A DNA stretch of 64,000 nt from Flavobacterium sp. YJ01. Lineage in GTDB: Bacteria; Bacteroidota; Bacteroidia; Flavobacteriales; Flavobacteriaceae. Both the position numbers and the translations under genes were made by a program. Where the stretch lies: contig NZ_CP119757.1 in assembly GCF_029320955.1 (NCBI RefSeq), forward strand, positions 1 through 64,000, read 5' to 3'. The notes beneath the pieces are model-generated. The model saw only the letters and a program-made list of their open reading frames with translations. It was not told the DNA's origin and ran no database searches. This document shows, one piece after another, positions 52,861-61,311 of this stretch; the stretch's first letter is position 1; each line of letters starts with the position of its first letter.

Positions 52861-52898
52861 AAAGAAGGTTTGATTTTTAAAGTCAAACCTTCTTTTTT
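52861..52898. terminator. Bidirectional terminator between convergent genes
   Basis: A 13-bp perfect stem (AAAGAAGGTTTGA / TCAAACCTTCTTT) is followed by a T run on the plus strand and preceded by A residues, so it may serve both neighbours. Confidence 0.85.
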
Positions 52899-52909
52899 TA
52901 TCATAATTT

Positions 52910-53371
52910 TTAACTTTCGAATCTTTTTAAAACAGTTCTATCCAAATAAGAATCTTTCCACATTTCTATTTTATAGAAGTCTTCAGGATTTTCATTATAC
53001 GCAGTTTCTAAATTCTTACAGTAAACTCGAACCCTATAATTACCTTTTTCAATTTTTTCCTCTAAAACAAGAAGAGAAAATGGACAATCATTTATTTGCA
53101 AGAAACCTGTATTTATTTCTAAGCTTGCTTCTACAACATGATCGAAATCAGTAAAATCAGAAATTAGACTTTTAGAACTTAAAATCTCAAGTTCTGCTTT
53201 TACAATTCCTTCACTATTTTCAAGAGAAATCCCTAAAATTCCTTTTTCTACAGCAAGTTTATCGTTAAAGGCTTCGTCTGTCCAAAAATCTGGAGAACCT
53301 GTATCTCCTTCGTCTTTATCATTCAGGTAAAATTGACCGTAACCTGTTGTAAAATCTAAACTAAATTTCAT
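52910..53371 (-). CDS. Hypothetical protein
   Basis: The 153-residue protein is acidic and strand-rich (KFSLDFTTGYGQFYLND, GILGISLENSEGIVKAELEI, NYRVRVYCKNLETAY). It has no signal peptide and no recognised domain. Its start lies 10 bases after the stop of the gene upstream, so the two form an operon. The sequence suggests a small beta-sandwich, perhaps an immunity-type protein; no toxin is adjacent. Confidence 0.6.
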   Translation of the reverse strand: MKFSLDFTTGYGQFYLNDKDEGDTGSPDFWTDEAFNDKLAVEKGILGISLENSEGIVKAELEILSSKSLISDFTDFDHVVEASLEINTGFLQINDCPFSLLVLEEKIEKGNYRVRVYCKNLETAYNENPEDFYKIEMWKDSYLDRTVLKRFES

Positions 53372-53381
53372 TTTAGAATGT

Positions 53382-53789
53382 TTATTTCAAATCAGATTCT
53401 ACTTCAAACAATTGTACCTGATTTTTCAATCGGTCAATTAATAAATTCATCATTCGTTTATTTAAATCAGAAGAATTTTTAATGTAAGTATTATATTCTT
53501 CAACCGTAAAAAGCGCCATTACAATTCCTTTTAAAGAGTTTCGAAATTTAATGTCCTTTTGAATCGAATTTTCGATCGTTTGAAGTTTTTTCTCTACAGA
53601 ATAAGAATAGAAATCAGGCTTGTTTTTGTTTACATAATTAATAAAAACTGCGATGAACAAATCATTTTGCAGTTTTAAAATCGGTCTGATGGTCTGGTTT
53701 TGAAAGATCTCATCTGGAGAAGATTGAGCACTTACAGTTCCTAAAGTCTCGCCTCTGAATTCTTTTAAAAAAGTGTCTCTATCTTCCAT
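53382..53789 (-). CDS. Hypothetical helical protein
   Basis: The 135-residue protein is mostly helical (SVEKKLQTIENSIQKDIKFR, LIDRLKNQVQLFEVESDLK) with a hydrophobic centre (NSLKGIVMALFTVEEY). No signal peptide is seen and no family was named with confidence. It is first in a two-gene minus-strand unit. Similar flavobacterial proteins are sometimes labelled glyoxalase, but no VOC features are visible here. Confidence 0.6.
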   Translation of the reverse strand: MEDRDTFLKEFRGETLGTVSAQSSPDEIFQNQTIRPILKLQNDLFIAVFINYVNKNKPDFYSYSVEKKLQTIENSIQKDIKFRNSLKGIVMALFTVEEYNTYIKNSSDLNKRMMNLLIDRLKNQVQLFEVESDLK

Positions 53790-53844
53790 GGTATTTGTTT
53801 TAAGTTTTTCTTAAAGTTAAAGAAATAATCCCATGATAAAAACC

Positions 53845-53852
53845 TATTTTTG
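53845..53852 (+). promoter_or_regulatory. -7 element of the 53,873 lipoprotein gene
   Basis: TATTTTTG matches TAnnTTTG and lies 20 bases before the start codon. No clear -33 box was seen. Confidence 0.45.
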
Positions 53853-53872
53853 TTTTTTTACAAAAATAAAAT

Positions 53873-54289
53873 ATGCGATTATTTCTATTTCTCTGTTTAT
53901 TAATAGTTTCTTGCAATTCGAAAGAAAATAAAGAAAAATACAATCATAAAATATATCAGGCTGTAAATAATAAAGATACAGCTGTTTTTGATGTTCACAT
54001 TAATAACAAACGTTTCTATGGACGTTATGAAATTTCTCGTTATGGATACGGTAAAGATTCTGGAGATGTAAGAGGCGACTTAAGAGGAGATACTTTAAGA
54101 GGGGATTATTATTTTATTTCCTTTGGAGGAAACTGGAAAAGAGTTCCTATTGCGCTTTTAAAGAAAGACAATAAACTGTTTTTAGGAAAGGGAGTTATTG
54201 GAACTTATTTTAATCTTCCGTGTTACGTTCCCGAAGTTCCAATTGAATACAATAATTCTGAATTTGTTTTTGAAGAAGTTACATATTAG
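53873..54289 (+). CDS. Small lipoprotein
   Basis: The 138-residue protein has a lipoprotein signal (LFLFLCLLIVSCNSKEN, lipobox VSC). The mature part is charged, with Y- and G-rich strands (YGRYEISRYGYGKDSGDVRG, FISFGGNWKRVPIALLKKD). No domain was recognised. Its TAG stop codon is the first three bases of a 36-base inverted repeat that also supplies the stop of the convergent MscS gene. Confidence 0.65.
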   Translation: MRLFLFLCLLIVSCNSKENKEKYNHKIYQAVNNKDTAVFDVHINNKRFYGRYEISRYGYGKDSGDVRGDLRGDTLRGDYYFISFGGNWKRVPIALLKKDNKLFLGKGVIGTYFNLPCYVPEVPIEYNNSEFVFEEVTY

Positions 54290-54507
54290 TTTTCTTTGTT
54301 TCAAGTTTCAGGTTTCAAGTTTTATAAAATGCCTTGAGTTTTTAACGCAAAGAACGCAAGGTTTTTTGATATACGAGATTTTATAAAAACGTAAAGTTCG
54401 CAAAGCTTTGGAAAAAAACTTTGCTCCCGATAGCTATCGGGATTGCGTAATTCTTAGCGTTCTTTGCGGTTAAACTTGAAACCTGAAACTTGAAACAAAG
54501 AAAACTA
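54287..54507. repeat. Palindromic intergenic element, copy 2
   Basis: The arms 54287-54322 and 54472-54507 are perfect inverted copies over 36 bases. The outer ends read TAG on each strand, which are the stop codons of the two flanking convergent genes. Inside are further inverted parts (AACGCAAAGAACGC facing GCGTTCTTTGCGG) and a perfect 16-base palindrome CCCGATAGCTATCGGG. Related arms occur at 47439 and 58388. It could end both transcripts. Confidence 0.8.
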
Positions 54508-55752
54508 ATTCAATGTTGAAGGCAATTCAAAAATTTCCAAATCAAAATATCTTACCGAAGCCATGACGTGATCGAAAATATCCGCCATAATATATTCGTA
54601 ATTTGCCCAACGTTTGTCACTCGAAAACACATAAATTTCTAACGGAACTCCGTGAGCTGTAGATTGTAGTTGTCTGCACATAATATGCATATTTTTGTTC
54701 AATCCAGGATGATCCGTTAAATATTGCATGATATATTTTCTAAACAAACCTAAATTCGTCATATTTCGACCATTTAGAGAAAGTGTTTTATCAATTCCAC
54801 GCAGATCATTGTATTTTTCGATTTCGGCTTGTCTGCTGTCAATATAAGAGGTAATTAGCTGAACTTTTCTTAATTGATGCAAATCTTCGTCATTCAAAAA
54901 ACGAATTGTACTGCTTTTTATTAAAACATGTCTTTTGATACGTCTTCCGTCTGATTTCTGCATTCCGCGCCAGTTCTGAAAAGAATCAGAACTTAAAGCA
55001 TATGTCGGAATTGTGGTGATGGTATTATCAAAATTTCGAACTTTTACTGTCGTTAAATTGATTTCGATCACATCTCCATCTGCACCAAATTTATCCATTG
55101 TAATCCAGTCGCCAATTCGAACCATATCGTTTATGGCAACCTGAACACTCGAAACAAACCCAAGAATCGTATCTCTGAAAATCAAAATGATAATTGCCGA
55201 AAGTGTTCCTAAAATAGTTAATAATTCGCCTTTTTTGATTCCGAACAGAGTAGAAATAATCATTGCAACTCCAAAAATCCAAAGCACGATCATAATAACT
55301 TGGACAAAACTATCAATCGGTTTGTCGCTGTATTCTGGTTTTTGTTTTAAATAATCGCGTAACGAATTAAAAACGGTTCTAACAATCCATAATCCAAGCA
55401 ATACAATGTAAATACCGACAATTTTTCCGAAAATTGATTCCCAATATTCGTATTTATCTAAAATTACAGGAACGGCTTTATAAATAAAGAAAAACGGAAT
55501 TAAATACGCTGTGTATCTAGTTGTTTTGTTTTGAATTAAATAATCGTCAAATTTTGTTTTGGTGCGCTGTGCAAAAACAGCAGTCAAAGTCACCAAAATA
55601 AATTTGGCAACATAATAAATAATATAAGCTAATGCTATTAAAATAGCGATATTAAAGATTAAACTGGTATAAGACGCTACGTTACGGCTCATTCCCCAAT
55701 CTCTAAAAACGGGATATAAAAAGTTAAATATTTTCTCCAAAAGCTTAAGCAT
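54505..55752 (-). CDS. Mechanosensitive ion channel, MscS family
   Basis: The 415-residue membrane protein has four or five N-terminal helices (YTSLIFNIAILIALAYIIYY, ILVTLTAVFAQ, FVQVIMIVLWIFGVAMIIST, LTILGTLSAIIILIFRDTIL) and the MscS beta domain at about 210-290 (VRIGDWITMDKFGADGDVIE, TTVKVRNFDNTITTIPTYAL). The long C-terminus fits the YbdG/MscM type. It opens under membrane tension to release solutes. Its start overlaps the upstream DUF3817 gene by eight bases. Its stop is provided by the inverted repeat 54287-54507. Confidence 0.9.
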   Translation of the reverse strand: MLKLLEKIFNFLYPVFRDWGMSRNVASYTSLIFNIAILIALAYIIYYVAKFILVTLTAVFAQRTKTKFDDYLIQNKTTRYTAYLIPFFFIYKAVPVILDKYEYWESIFGKIVGIYIVLLGLWIVRTVFNSLRDYLKQKPEYSDKPIDSFVQVIMIVLWIFGVAMIISTLFGIKKGELLTILGTLSAIIILIFRDTILGFVSSVQVAINDMVRIGDWITMDKFGADGDVIEINLTTVKVRNFDNTITTIPTYALSSDSFQNWRGMQKSDGRRIKRHVLIKSSTIRFLNDEDLHQLRKVQLITSYIDSRQAEIEKYNDLRGIDKTLSLNGRNMTNLGLFRKYIMQYLTDHPGLNKNMHIMCRQLQSTAHGVPLEIYVFSSDKRWANYEYIMADIFDHVMASVRYFDLEIFELPSTLN

Positions 55753-56038
55753 TTGCTTTAGTTTCTAAATATTTTTTCTCGATATAAAAAGTTCCAAACG
55801 GAATAAGAGAAGCTACTAAAATAATTGCAAAAGTTTTGAAATCCCAATTCATTGATTTTTTCAATAAAAAAGCTAAAATAATATATCCGATAAACAACAC
55901 ACCATGTGTCATTCCAAGCGGACGTAATAAAGTATGGTAAAGTTCAGGATTGTTGTTTTTGATAATCAACATATTAGCAAATAATACTAAATAAGAGATT
56001 CCTTCTAAAATGGCAGTAACTTTGAAAATCTTGAGCAT
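55745..56038 (-). CDS. DUF3817-family membrane protein
   Basis: The 97-residue protein has three membrane segments (FKVTAILEGISYLVLFANML, GVLFIGYIILAFLLKK, FKTFAIILVASLIPFGTFYI) and the sequence GMTHGVLFIGY typical of DUF3817. It is an inner-membrane protein of unknown function. It is cotranscribed with the MscS gene, whose start lies eight bases inside it. Confidence 0.85.
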   Translation of the reverse strand: MLKIFKVTAILEGISYLVLFANMLIIKNNNPELYHTLLRPLGMTHGVLFIGYIILAFLLKKSMNWDFKTFAIILVASLIPFGTFYIEKKYLETKANA

Positions 56039-56186
56039 GTATCTATTTTTTAAGTTTTATGCCAGCAAAATTAAGGATTCTGGATTGATTTTAGAATTTT
56101 AGAATTTAAAAATTCAAAATTAAATAAGTTCAATACGCTGAAAATTGGCATTTGGAATTTAAAAAATTGAAAATTATCTTTACTGT

Positions 56187-56720
56187 ATGAGTAAAAGAGA
56201 TTTAAAAAAATATTTAGGAGAATTGACAAAGGAACAATTAGAAGAACAATTGATTGAATTGTATGAGAAATTTGCTCCAGTAAAGACCTATTATGACTTT
56301 GTTTTTAATCCGAAAGAAGATAAATTATTGCAAGAAGCTAAAGTCAAAATTTCTCATGAATATTTTCCGATAAAAAAACCGGGAGCAAAATGGCGTCCTA
56401 AAGCTAAAATGCGAAGATCGGTTGCTCAAAAATTAATCAAACATTTTATGACGCTTGGTGTAGATTCTTATGTTGTTGCAGATATTATGCTTTATAACAT
56501 CGAAATTGCGCAAACGTTTTCTTCTCAAAATTTAATCAAGCAAGAATTGTTTTACAAAAGCATCTATAATTCTTTCGAACAAGCTGTTAATTTTATCATC
56601 TCAAATGGAATTTTTAATGATTTTAAATTAAGAATTAATGGCATTTATGAAGAAACTTTGCAGCAAAAATGGAAAAATAAGTACGATTTTGAGGTAATTT
56701 TAGATAAAATTGACCTCTAA
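56187..56720 (+). CDS. DUF6155 protein
   Basis: The 177-residue protein matches DUF6155: SKRDLKKYLGELTKEQLEEQ at the start, then VKTYYDFVFNPKED and FPIKKPGAKWRPKAKMRR. It is soluble and basic, mainly helical, and of unknown function. It is widespread in Bacteroidota. The gene stands alone, 109 bases before a helicase gene. Confidence 0.85.
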   Translation: MSKRDLKKYLGELTKEQLEEQLIELYEKFAPVKTYYDFVFNPKEDKLLQEAKVKISHEYFPIKKPGAKWRPKAKMRRSVAQKLIKHFMTLGVDSYVVADIMLYNIEIAQTFSSQNLIKQELFYKSIYNSFEQAVNFIISNGIFNDFKLRINGIYEETLQQKWKNKYDFEVILDKIDL

Positions 56721-56801
56721 AACCATTTCCCATAAAAAATCTTTCTTTTAAAAAAACATTTATTTTAGGTTAAAATAAGATGAATAACTGTTTTTTCGAT
56801 G

Positions 56802-56809
56802 TATTTTTG
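56802..56809 (+). promoter_or_regulatory. -7 element of the 56,830 helicase gene
   Basis: TATTTTTG matches TAnnTTTG, 20 bases before the start codon. The region just upstream is T-rich and has no clear -33 box. Confidence 0.45.
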
Positions 56810-56829
56810 CAAAAATCCAAAAATAAACA

Positions 56830-58368
56830 ATGTCTCAAAACACTTTAGAAATACAAAGAGAAGAGAAGAAAGAACTTTATGCATACCAAAAAGGCGATAT
56901 TGACGCTATTTTTGACCGTTTAGACAATGCTCCTCCAAAACATCATTTACTGTATCAGCTTCCGACCGGCGGAGGAAAAACAGTAATATTTTCTGAAATC
57001 GTTCGTCGTTATCTATCTACTAACGACAAAAAAGTTGTGGTCTTAACGCACCGTATCGAACTTTGTAAACAAACCTCAAAAATGTTAACTGGTTTTGGTG
57101 TGACCAATAAAATAATCAACAGTAAAGTTAAAGAACTGCCAGATCAGAATGATTTTTCTTGTTTTGTAGCAATGGTCGAAACTTTAAAAAACCGTATTAA
57201 TGATGAAAAACTTCATTTGGATAATATCGGTTTGGTTATTATTGATGAGGCGCATTATAATTCTTTCAGAAAGTTGTTAAACTCTTTCAAAAATGCTTTT
57301 ATTCTTGGAGTTACTGCAACGCCATTGAGTTCGAACATTAAATTGCCAATGCACCAGAGTTATAACGAACTTATTGTTGGAGACACTATTGGCTCTTTAA
57401 TAGACAAAGGATTTTTGGCAAGAGCTACAACATATAGTTATGATGTTGGTTTGACTTCATTAAAAGTGGGTATTAACGGTGATTATACCGTAAAATCATC
57501 TGATGATTTATATACTAACACCTTAATGCAAGAAAAACTTTTGCATGCTTATACAGAACGTTCTTTGGGTAAAAAGACATTAATTTTTAATAACGGTATC
57601 CATACTTCTTTATATGTTTATGAAACTTTTAGAGAAGCAGGTTACGATATTAGACACTTAGACAACACAAGTAGTTCAGAAGAACGTAAGGATATTTTGC
57701 AATGGTTTAAAAAGACTCCAGATGCAATTTTGACATCTGTTGGAATTTTGACAACTGGTTTTGACGAACCAACGGTAGAAACTATCATTTTGAACAGAGC
57801 AACAAAATCGTTGACTTTATATTTCCAAATGATTGGTCGCGGTTCTCGTAAATTACCTGGAAAAGATGAATTTACAGTAATCGATTTAGGAAACAATGCC
57901 GCTCGTTTTGGTTTATGGAGTGATCCTGTAAACTGGCAGCATATTTTTAAATCTCCAGAGTTTTATTTAGAAAATCTGCGTGACGACCATGAAATCGAAA
58001 TGTTTTTCAAATACAGCATGCCAGCTGAATTAAGAGCAAAATTCAGTAAAACTGCCGATGTTAGTTTTGATGTTGATGAAGAACATAAATTAATTATAAA
58101 ACAAAACCTTCGTTCAAAAGTAGTTCTTGACAAATCTTTAGAACAGCATTCTGCCATGTGCGTAGATAATACCGAAACGCTTCAGGAAGCAAAAATGTTG
58201 GCTAAAGAATTAGATGATGATATTGAAGATCGTATCAAACGATATTCGAAATGTCTAAGTCAATGCAGTAAAAACTACCGCGAATGGCTGGTTGATGATT
58301 ACAAGCAAAGATTAACGTTATTAATTGGTAAAAAATATCGTGAGAAAATCATGAACGAACCAGATTGA
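56830..58368 (+). CDS. SF2 DEAD/DEAH-box helicase
   Basis: The 512-residue protein is a superfamily 2 helicase of the SSL2/RecQ-like DEAH type. Motif I is LPTGGGKTVIF near 45, motif II is IIDEAHY, motif III GVTATPL, and the second domain has LTTGFDEPTVETIIL and IGRGSRKL. It uses ATP to unwind nucleic acid; the exact role is unknown. The C-terminal 110 residues are helical and carry no known domain. It is not near the accessory genes and seems part of the core chromosome. Confidence 0.85.
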   Translation: MSQNTLEIQREEKKELYAYQKGDIDAIFDRLDNAPPKHHLLYQLPTGGGKTVIFSEIVRRYLSTNDKKVVVLTHRIELCKQTSKMLTGFGVTNKIINSKVKELPDQNDFSCFVAMVETLKNRINDEKLHLDNIGLVIIDEAHYNSFRKLLNSFKNAFILGVTATPLSSNIKLPMHQSYNELIVGDTIGSLIDKGFLARATTYSYDVGLTSLKVGINGDYTVKSSDDLYTNTLMQEKLLHAYTERSLGKKTLIFNNGIHTSLYVYETFREAGYDIRHLDNTSSSEERKDILQWFKKTPDAILTSVGILTTGFDEPTVETIILNRATKSLTLYFQMIGRGSRKLPGKDEFTVIDLGNNAARFGLWSDPVNWQHIFKSPEFYLENLRDDHEIEMFFKYSMPAELRAKFSKTADVSFDVDEEHKLIIKQNLRSKVVLDKSLEQHSAMCVDNTETLQEAKMLAKELDDDIEDRIKRYSKCLSQCSKNYREWLVDDYKQRLTLLIGKKYREKIMNEPD

Positions 58369-58387
58369 TAATAATTAAGTTTTAATT

Positions 58388-58528
58388 GTTTCAGGTTTCA
58401 TGTTTCAAGTTACTGGAATCTAAAACATTATTTATAATACAAAAGGAGAAATAGCATTTCAAAAGAAATGTAATTTCTCCTTTCAACTTATTGAGTTTCT
58501 ATGTAACTTGAAACATGAAACTTTAAAC
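58388..58528. repeat. Dispersed palindromic repeat, copy 3
   Basis: Arms 58388-58413 and 58503-58528 are inverted copies with 23 of 26 bases matching (GTTTCATGTTTCAAGTTAC). Inside is a hairpin (AAAGGAGAAAT facing ATTTCTCCTTT, 58442-58483). It lies in the leader of the following RNA-helicase gene and could fold in its message. Confidence 0.7.
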
Positions 58529-58543
58529 AAAAAAACTAAAAAA

Positions 58544-59878
58544 ATGTCTAAACAATTTTCAACATTAGGACTTTCAGCGCCAATTCTAAAAGCTTTAGGC
58601 GAATTAAACATCGTTGAACCAACTGAAATTCAACAAAAAACAATTCCGCTTTTATTATCTGAAACTCATGATATTGTAGGTTTAGCTAAAACTGGAACTG
58701 GAAAAACAGCAGCATTTGGTTTACCATTATTGCAATTAATTAAACCAGAATCTACTGCAGTTCAAACTGTTATTCTTGTGCCTACAAGAGAATTAGGACA
58801 GCAGATTGTTAGAAATTTAGAGAGTTTTGCAAAATATATTCCTAGTATATCAATTGCTTCAATTTGTGGAGGAACTCCAATAAAACCGCAAATCGAAAGA
58901 TTGAAAGAAGGTGCTCAGATTGTTGTAGCAACGCCAGGACGTTTGATCGATTTAATTCAGAGAAAAGCAATCGACTTAAAAACTACCGAATATTTAGTTT
59001 TAGATGAAGCAGACGAAATGATTGCTATTCTAAAAGAAGGTTTAGACGAAATTGTTGCAGAGCTTCCTAAGAAACGTCGTACCTTATTATTTTCTGCAAC
59101 ACTTCCGGGCGCTATAAAACAATTGGTACAGAATTATTTGAATAAAAATGTAGTTCAAATAAGTGCTAACATGGAAACGGTTGGTAACGAAGGAATTGAT
59201 CACGAATATATTGTTGTAGATCCGATTGAAAAATTGGAAGTTTTAATGCACTTCTTAAATTCGAGAGATGGTGAAAGAGGAATTATTTTCTGTAAAACAA
59301 AAGCCGCAGTTAATAAATTAGCTAAAAATCTGGCTATAAATAAATTTTCTTCTGGAGCGCTTCACGGAAGTTTAACGCAAGGAATTCGTGATAGAATAAT
59401 GGAACAATTTCGCGAAGGACATATCAATATTTTAGTAGCAACCGATTTGGCTGCTAGAGGAATTGACGTAAAAGAGATTTCATACGTAATCAATTATCAC
59501 TTGCCTGATACTTATGAAAACTATGTGCACCGAAGCGGAAGAACGGCAAGGGCAGGAGCAAAGGGACTTTCTTTGACTGTTTTACAACAAGAAGAAGTTT
59601 TTGAAATTGCCGATTTTGAAAGAGAATTGGGAATCAAATTTTCTGAGTTTAAAAAACCAACTGCAGCAAGTCTCGAAGAAAATAATATGCTTTTATGGGC
59701 GAAACAAATCTTCAAAACAAAACCCAATCATGATCTTTCGGCTGAATTGAAAACGAAAGTAAAAACGGTTTTTCATCATTTAACTAAAGAAGAACTAATC
59801 GAGAAATTAATGGCAAGTTATGTCCTACAGAACAAAATCGATATAGTTGAAAAAACAGTTAAAAAATTCAAAAAGTAA
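58544..59878 (+). CDS. DEAD-box RNA helicase
   Basis: The 444-residue protein has all motifs of DEAD-box RNA helicases: the Q motif near FSTLGLSAPILKALGELNIV, AKTGTGKTAAFGLP, VPTRELGQQ, TPGRLIDL, LDEADEMI, SATLPG, IIFCKTKAAV, ATDLAARGID and HRSGRTARAG. The frame begins at 58508 inside the repeat, but MSKQFSTL at 58544 is the natural start. It should remodel RNA, perhaps in cold shock or ribosome assembly. No long basic C-terminal tail is present. Confidence 0.95.
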   Translation: MSKQFSTLGLSAPILKALGELNIVEPTEIQQKTIPLLLSETHDIVGLAKTGTGKTAAFGLPLLQLIKPESTAVQTVILVPTRELGQQIVRNLESFAKYIPSISIASICGGTPIKPQIERLKEGAQIVVATPGRLIDLIQRKAIDLKTTEYLVLDEADEMIAILKEGLDEIVAELPKKRRTLLFSATLPGAIKQLVQNYLNKNVVQISANMETVGNEGIDHEYIVVDPIEKLEVLMHFLNSRDGERGIIFCKTKAAVNKLAKNLAINKFSSGALHGSLTQGIRDRIMEQFREGHINILVATDLAARGIDVKEISYVINYHLPDTYENYVHRSGRTARAGAKGLSLTVLQQEEVFEIADFERELGIKFSEFKKPTAASLEENNMLLWAKQIFKTKPNHDLSAELKTKVKTVFHHLTKEELIEKLMASYVLQNKIDIVEKTVKKFKK

Positions 59879-59958
59879 ATAATATGACTTTTGTCATTGC
59901 ATATTAAAGTTGTACTTTTATAAGGAATTATTCTATAATCCTATTAATTACAACATAT

Positions 59959-61224
59959 ATGAAAATAGTCATTATTGGAGGTGGATTTGCGGGAATTAAT
60001 CTAGCAAAAGAGCTCGTAAATCAGCCTCAAATACAAGTAACACTTGTAGACAAAAATAATTATAACTTTTTCCCACCACTTATATATCAAGTTGCTACGG
60101 CATTTTTAGAACCTTCGAGCATTAGTTATCCTTTCAGAAAATTTTTTGCTGGTAAAAAGAATCTTAGCTTTCGTTTAGGAGAATTAATTTCTGTTTCTCC
60201 AGCCGAAAAGAAAATAACTTTAAGCAACGGAGATTTAGAATATGACTATCTTGTTTTTGCAACTGGAGCAGAAACGAGTTATTTTGGTATGGAAAACGTA
60301 ATGAAAAATGCGATTCCGATGAAAACCTTAAATGATGCCATCGTAATGCGCAATACACTGCTTAAAAACCTCGAAAAAGCTGCAATATGCAAAGACATGC
60401 GCAAAAGACGTAAATTACTTACGATTGTTGTGGCAGGAGGAGGGCCGACAGGAGTGGAGGTTTCTGGTATGTTTGCCGAAATGCGTAAAAATATCCTTTT
60501 AAAAGAATACCCAGAATTAGACACTTCTGCAAGTAACGTTTATTTAGTTGATGGTGGTGATGCTTTATTAGCACCAATGAGCAAAGAATCTCAAAAAGAT
60601 ACTTTAGAGGCTCTAACAAAATTAGGCGTTGTAGTAAAATTGAATACTAAAGTTGTTGATTATGTCGATGATACAGTAGTATTTGAAAATGGTGAAACCA
60701 TTAAAACTAAAAACTTAATTTGGGCTGCAGGAGTTTCTGCTAAAATTTTTGAAGGAATTCCGAAAGAAAGCTATGGTCGCGGAAGACGTATGGCAACAGA
60801 CGAATTCAATAAAGTTAATGGTGTAGACAATATTTATGCCATTGGTGATACTGCGATTACAGCCGGAGATAAAAATTTTCCAGACGGTCATCCGCAAGTT
60901 GCACAGGTTGCAATTCAGCAAGGATTAAATCTGGCAAAAAACTTTAAAGCAATGGTAGCAAATAAACCCCTTAAACCATTTGCTTACAACGATAAAGGCT
61001 CTATGGCAATTATCGGAAAAGCAAAAGCTGTTGTAGATTTACCGAGTCCGAAATGGCATTTTAAAGGTTTCTTTGCTTGGATTATTTGGTTGTTTATTCA
61101 CTTAATTTCTTTAATAACATATAGAAATAGATTAAACACTTTTTGGAACTGGATGGTTGCTTATTTTGCAAAAGATCAATCTCTTAGAATGATTATTAGA
61201 CCAGATAAAAAACTTCAGAATTAA
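59959..61224 (+). CDS. Type II NADH dehydrogenase
   Basis: The 421-residue protein is a FAD-dependent NDH-2. It has two dinucleotide-binding motifs (VIIGGGFAGINLAKEL at the start and VVAGGGPTGVEVSGM near 160) and the conserved YAIGDTA and HPQVAQVAIQQG for FAD and quinone. It carries electrons from NADH to quinone without pumping protons. Hydrophobic segments near the C-terminus (FFAWIIWLFIHLISLITYR) bind it to the membrane. It is a core respiratory enzyme. Confidence 0.9.
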   Translation: MKIVIIGGGFAGINLAKELVNQPQIQVTLVDKNNYNFFPPLIYQVATAFLEPSSISYPFRKFFAGKKNLSFRLGELISVSPAEKKITLSNGDLEYDYLVFATGAETSYFGMENVMKNAIPMKTLNDAIVMRNTLLKNLEKAAICKDMRKRRKLLTIVVAGGGPTGVEVSGMFAEMRKNILLKEYPELDTSASNVYLVDGGDALLAPMSKESQKDTLEALTKLGVVVKLNTKVVDYVDDTVVFENGETIKTKNLIWAAGVSAKIFEGIPKESYGRGRRMATDEFNKVNGVDNIYAIGDTAITAGDKNFPDGHPQVAQVAIQQGLNLAKNFKAMVANKPLKPFAYNDKGSMAIIGKAKAVVDLPSPKWHFKGFFAWIIWLFIHLISLITYRNRLNTFWNWMVAYFAKDQSLRMIIRPDKKLQN

Positions 61225-61250
61225 AAATTCAAAAATACTTTATAAAAAGA

Positions 61251-61280
61251 AAAGCCGAAATCATTGATTTCGGCTTTTTA
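61251..61280. terminator. Bidirectional terminator between convergent genes
   Basis: A 13-bp stem (AAAGCCGAAATCA / TGATTTCGGCTTT) lies between NDH-2 and the exporter gene, with T runs on both sides. Confidence 0.85.
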
Positions 61281-61311
61281 TTTATTATGATAAATATTTA
61301 GTTTTTCATAT

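Noticed and set aside
54287..54507. CRISPR-like repeats around the GTTTCAGG words
   Set aside because: The units are inverted and nested, not regularly spaced direct repeats with unique spacers.
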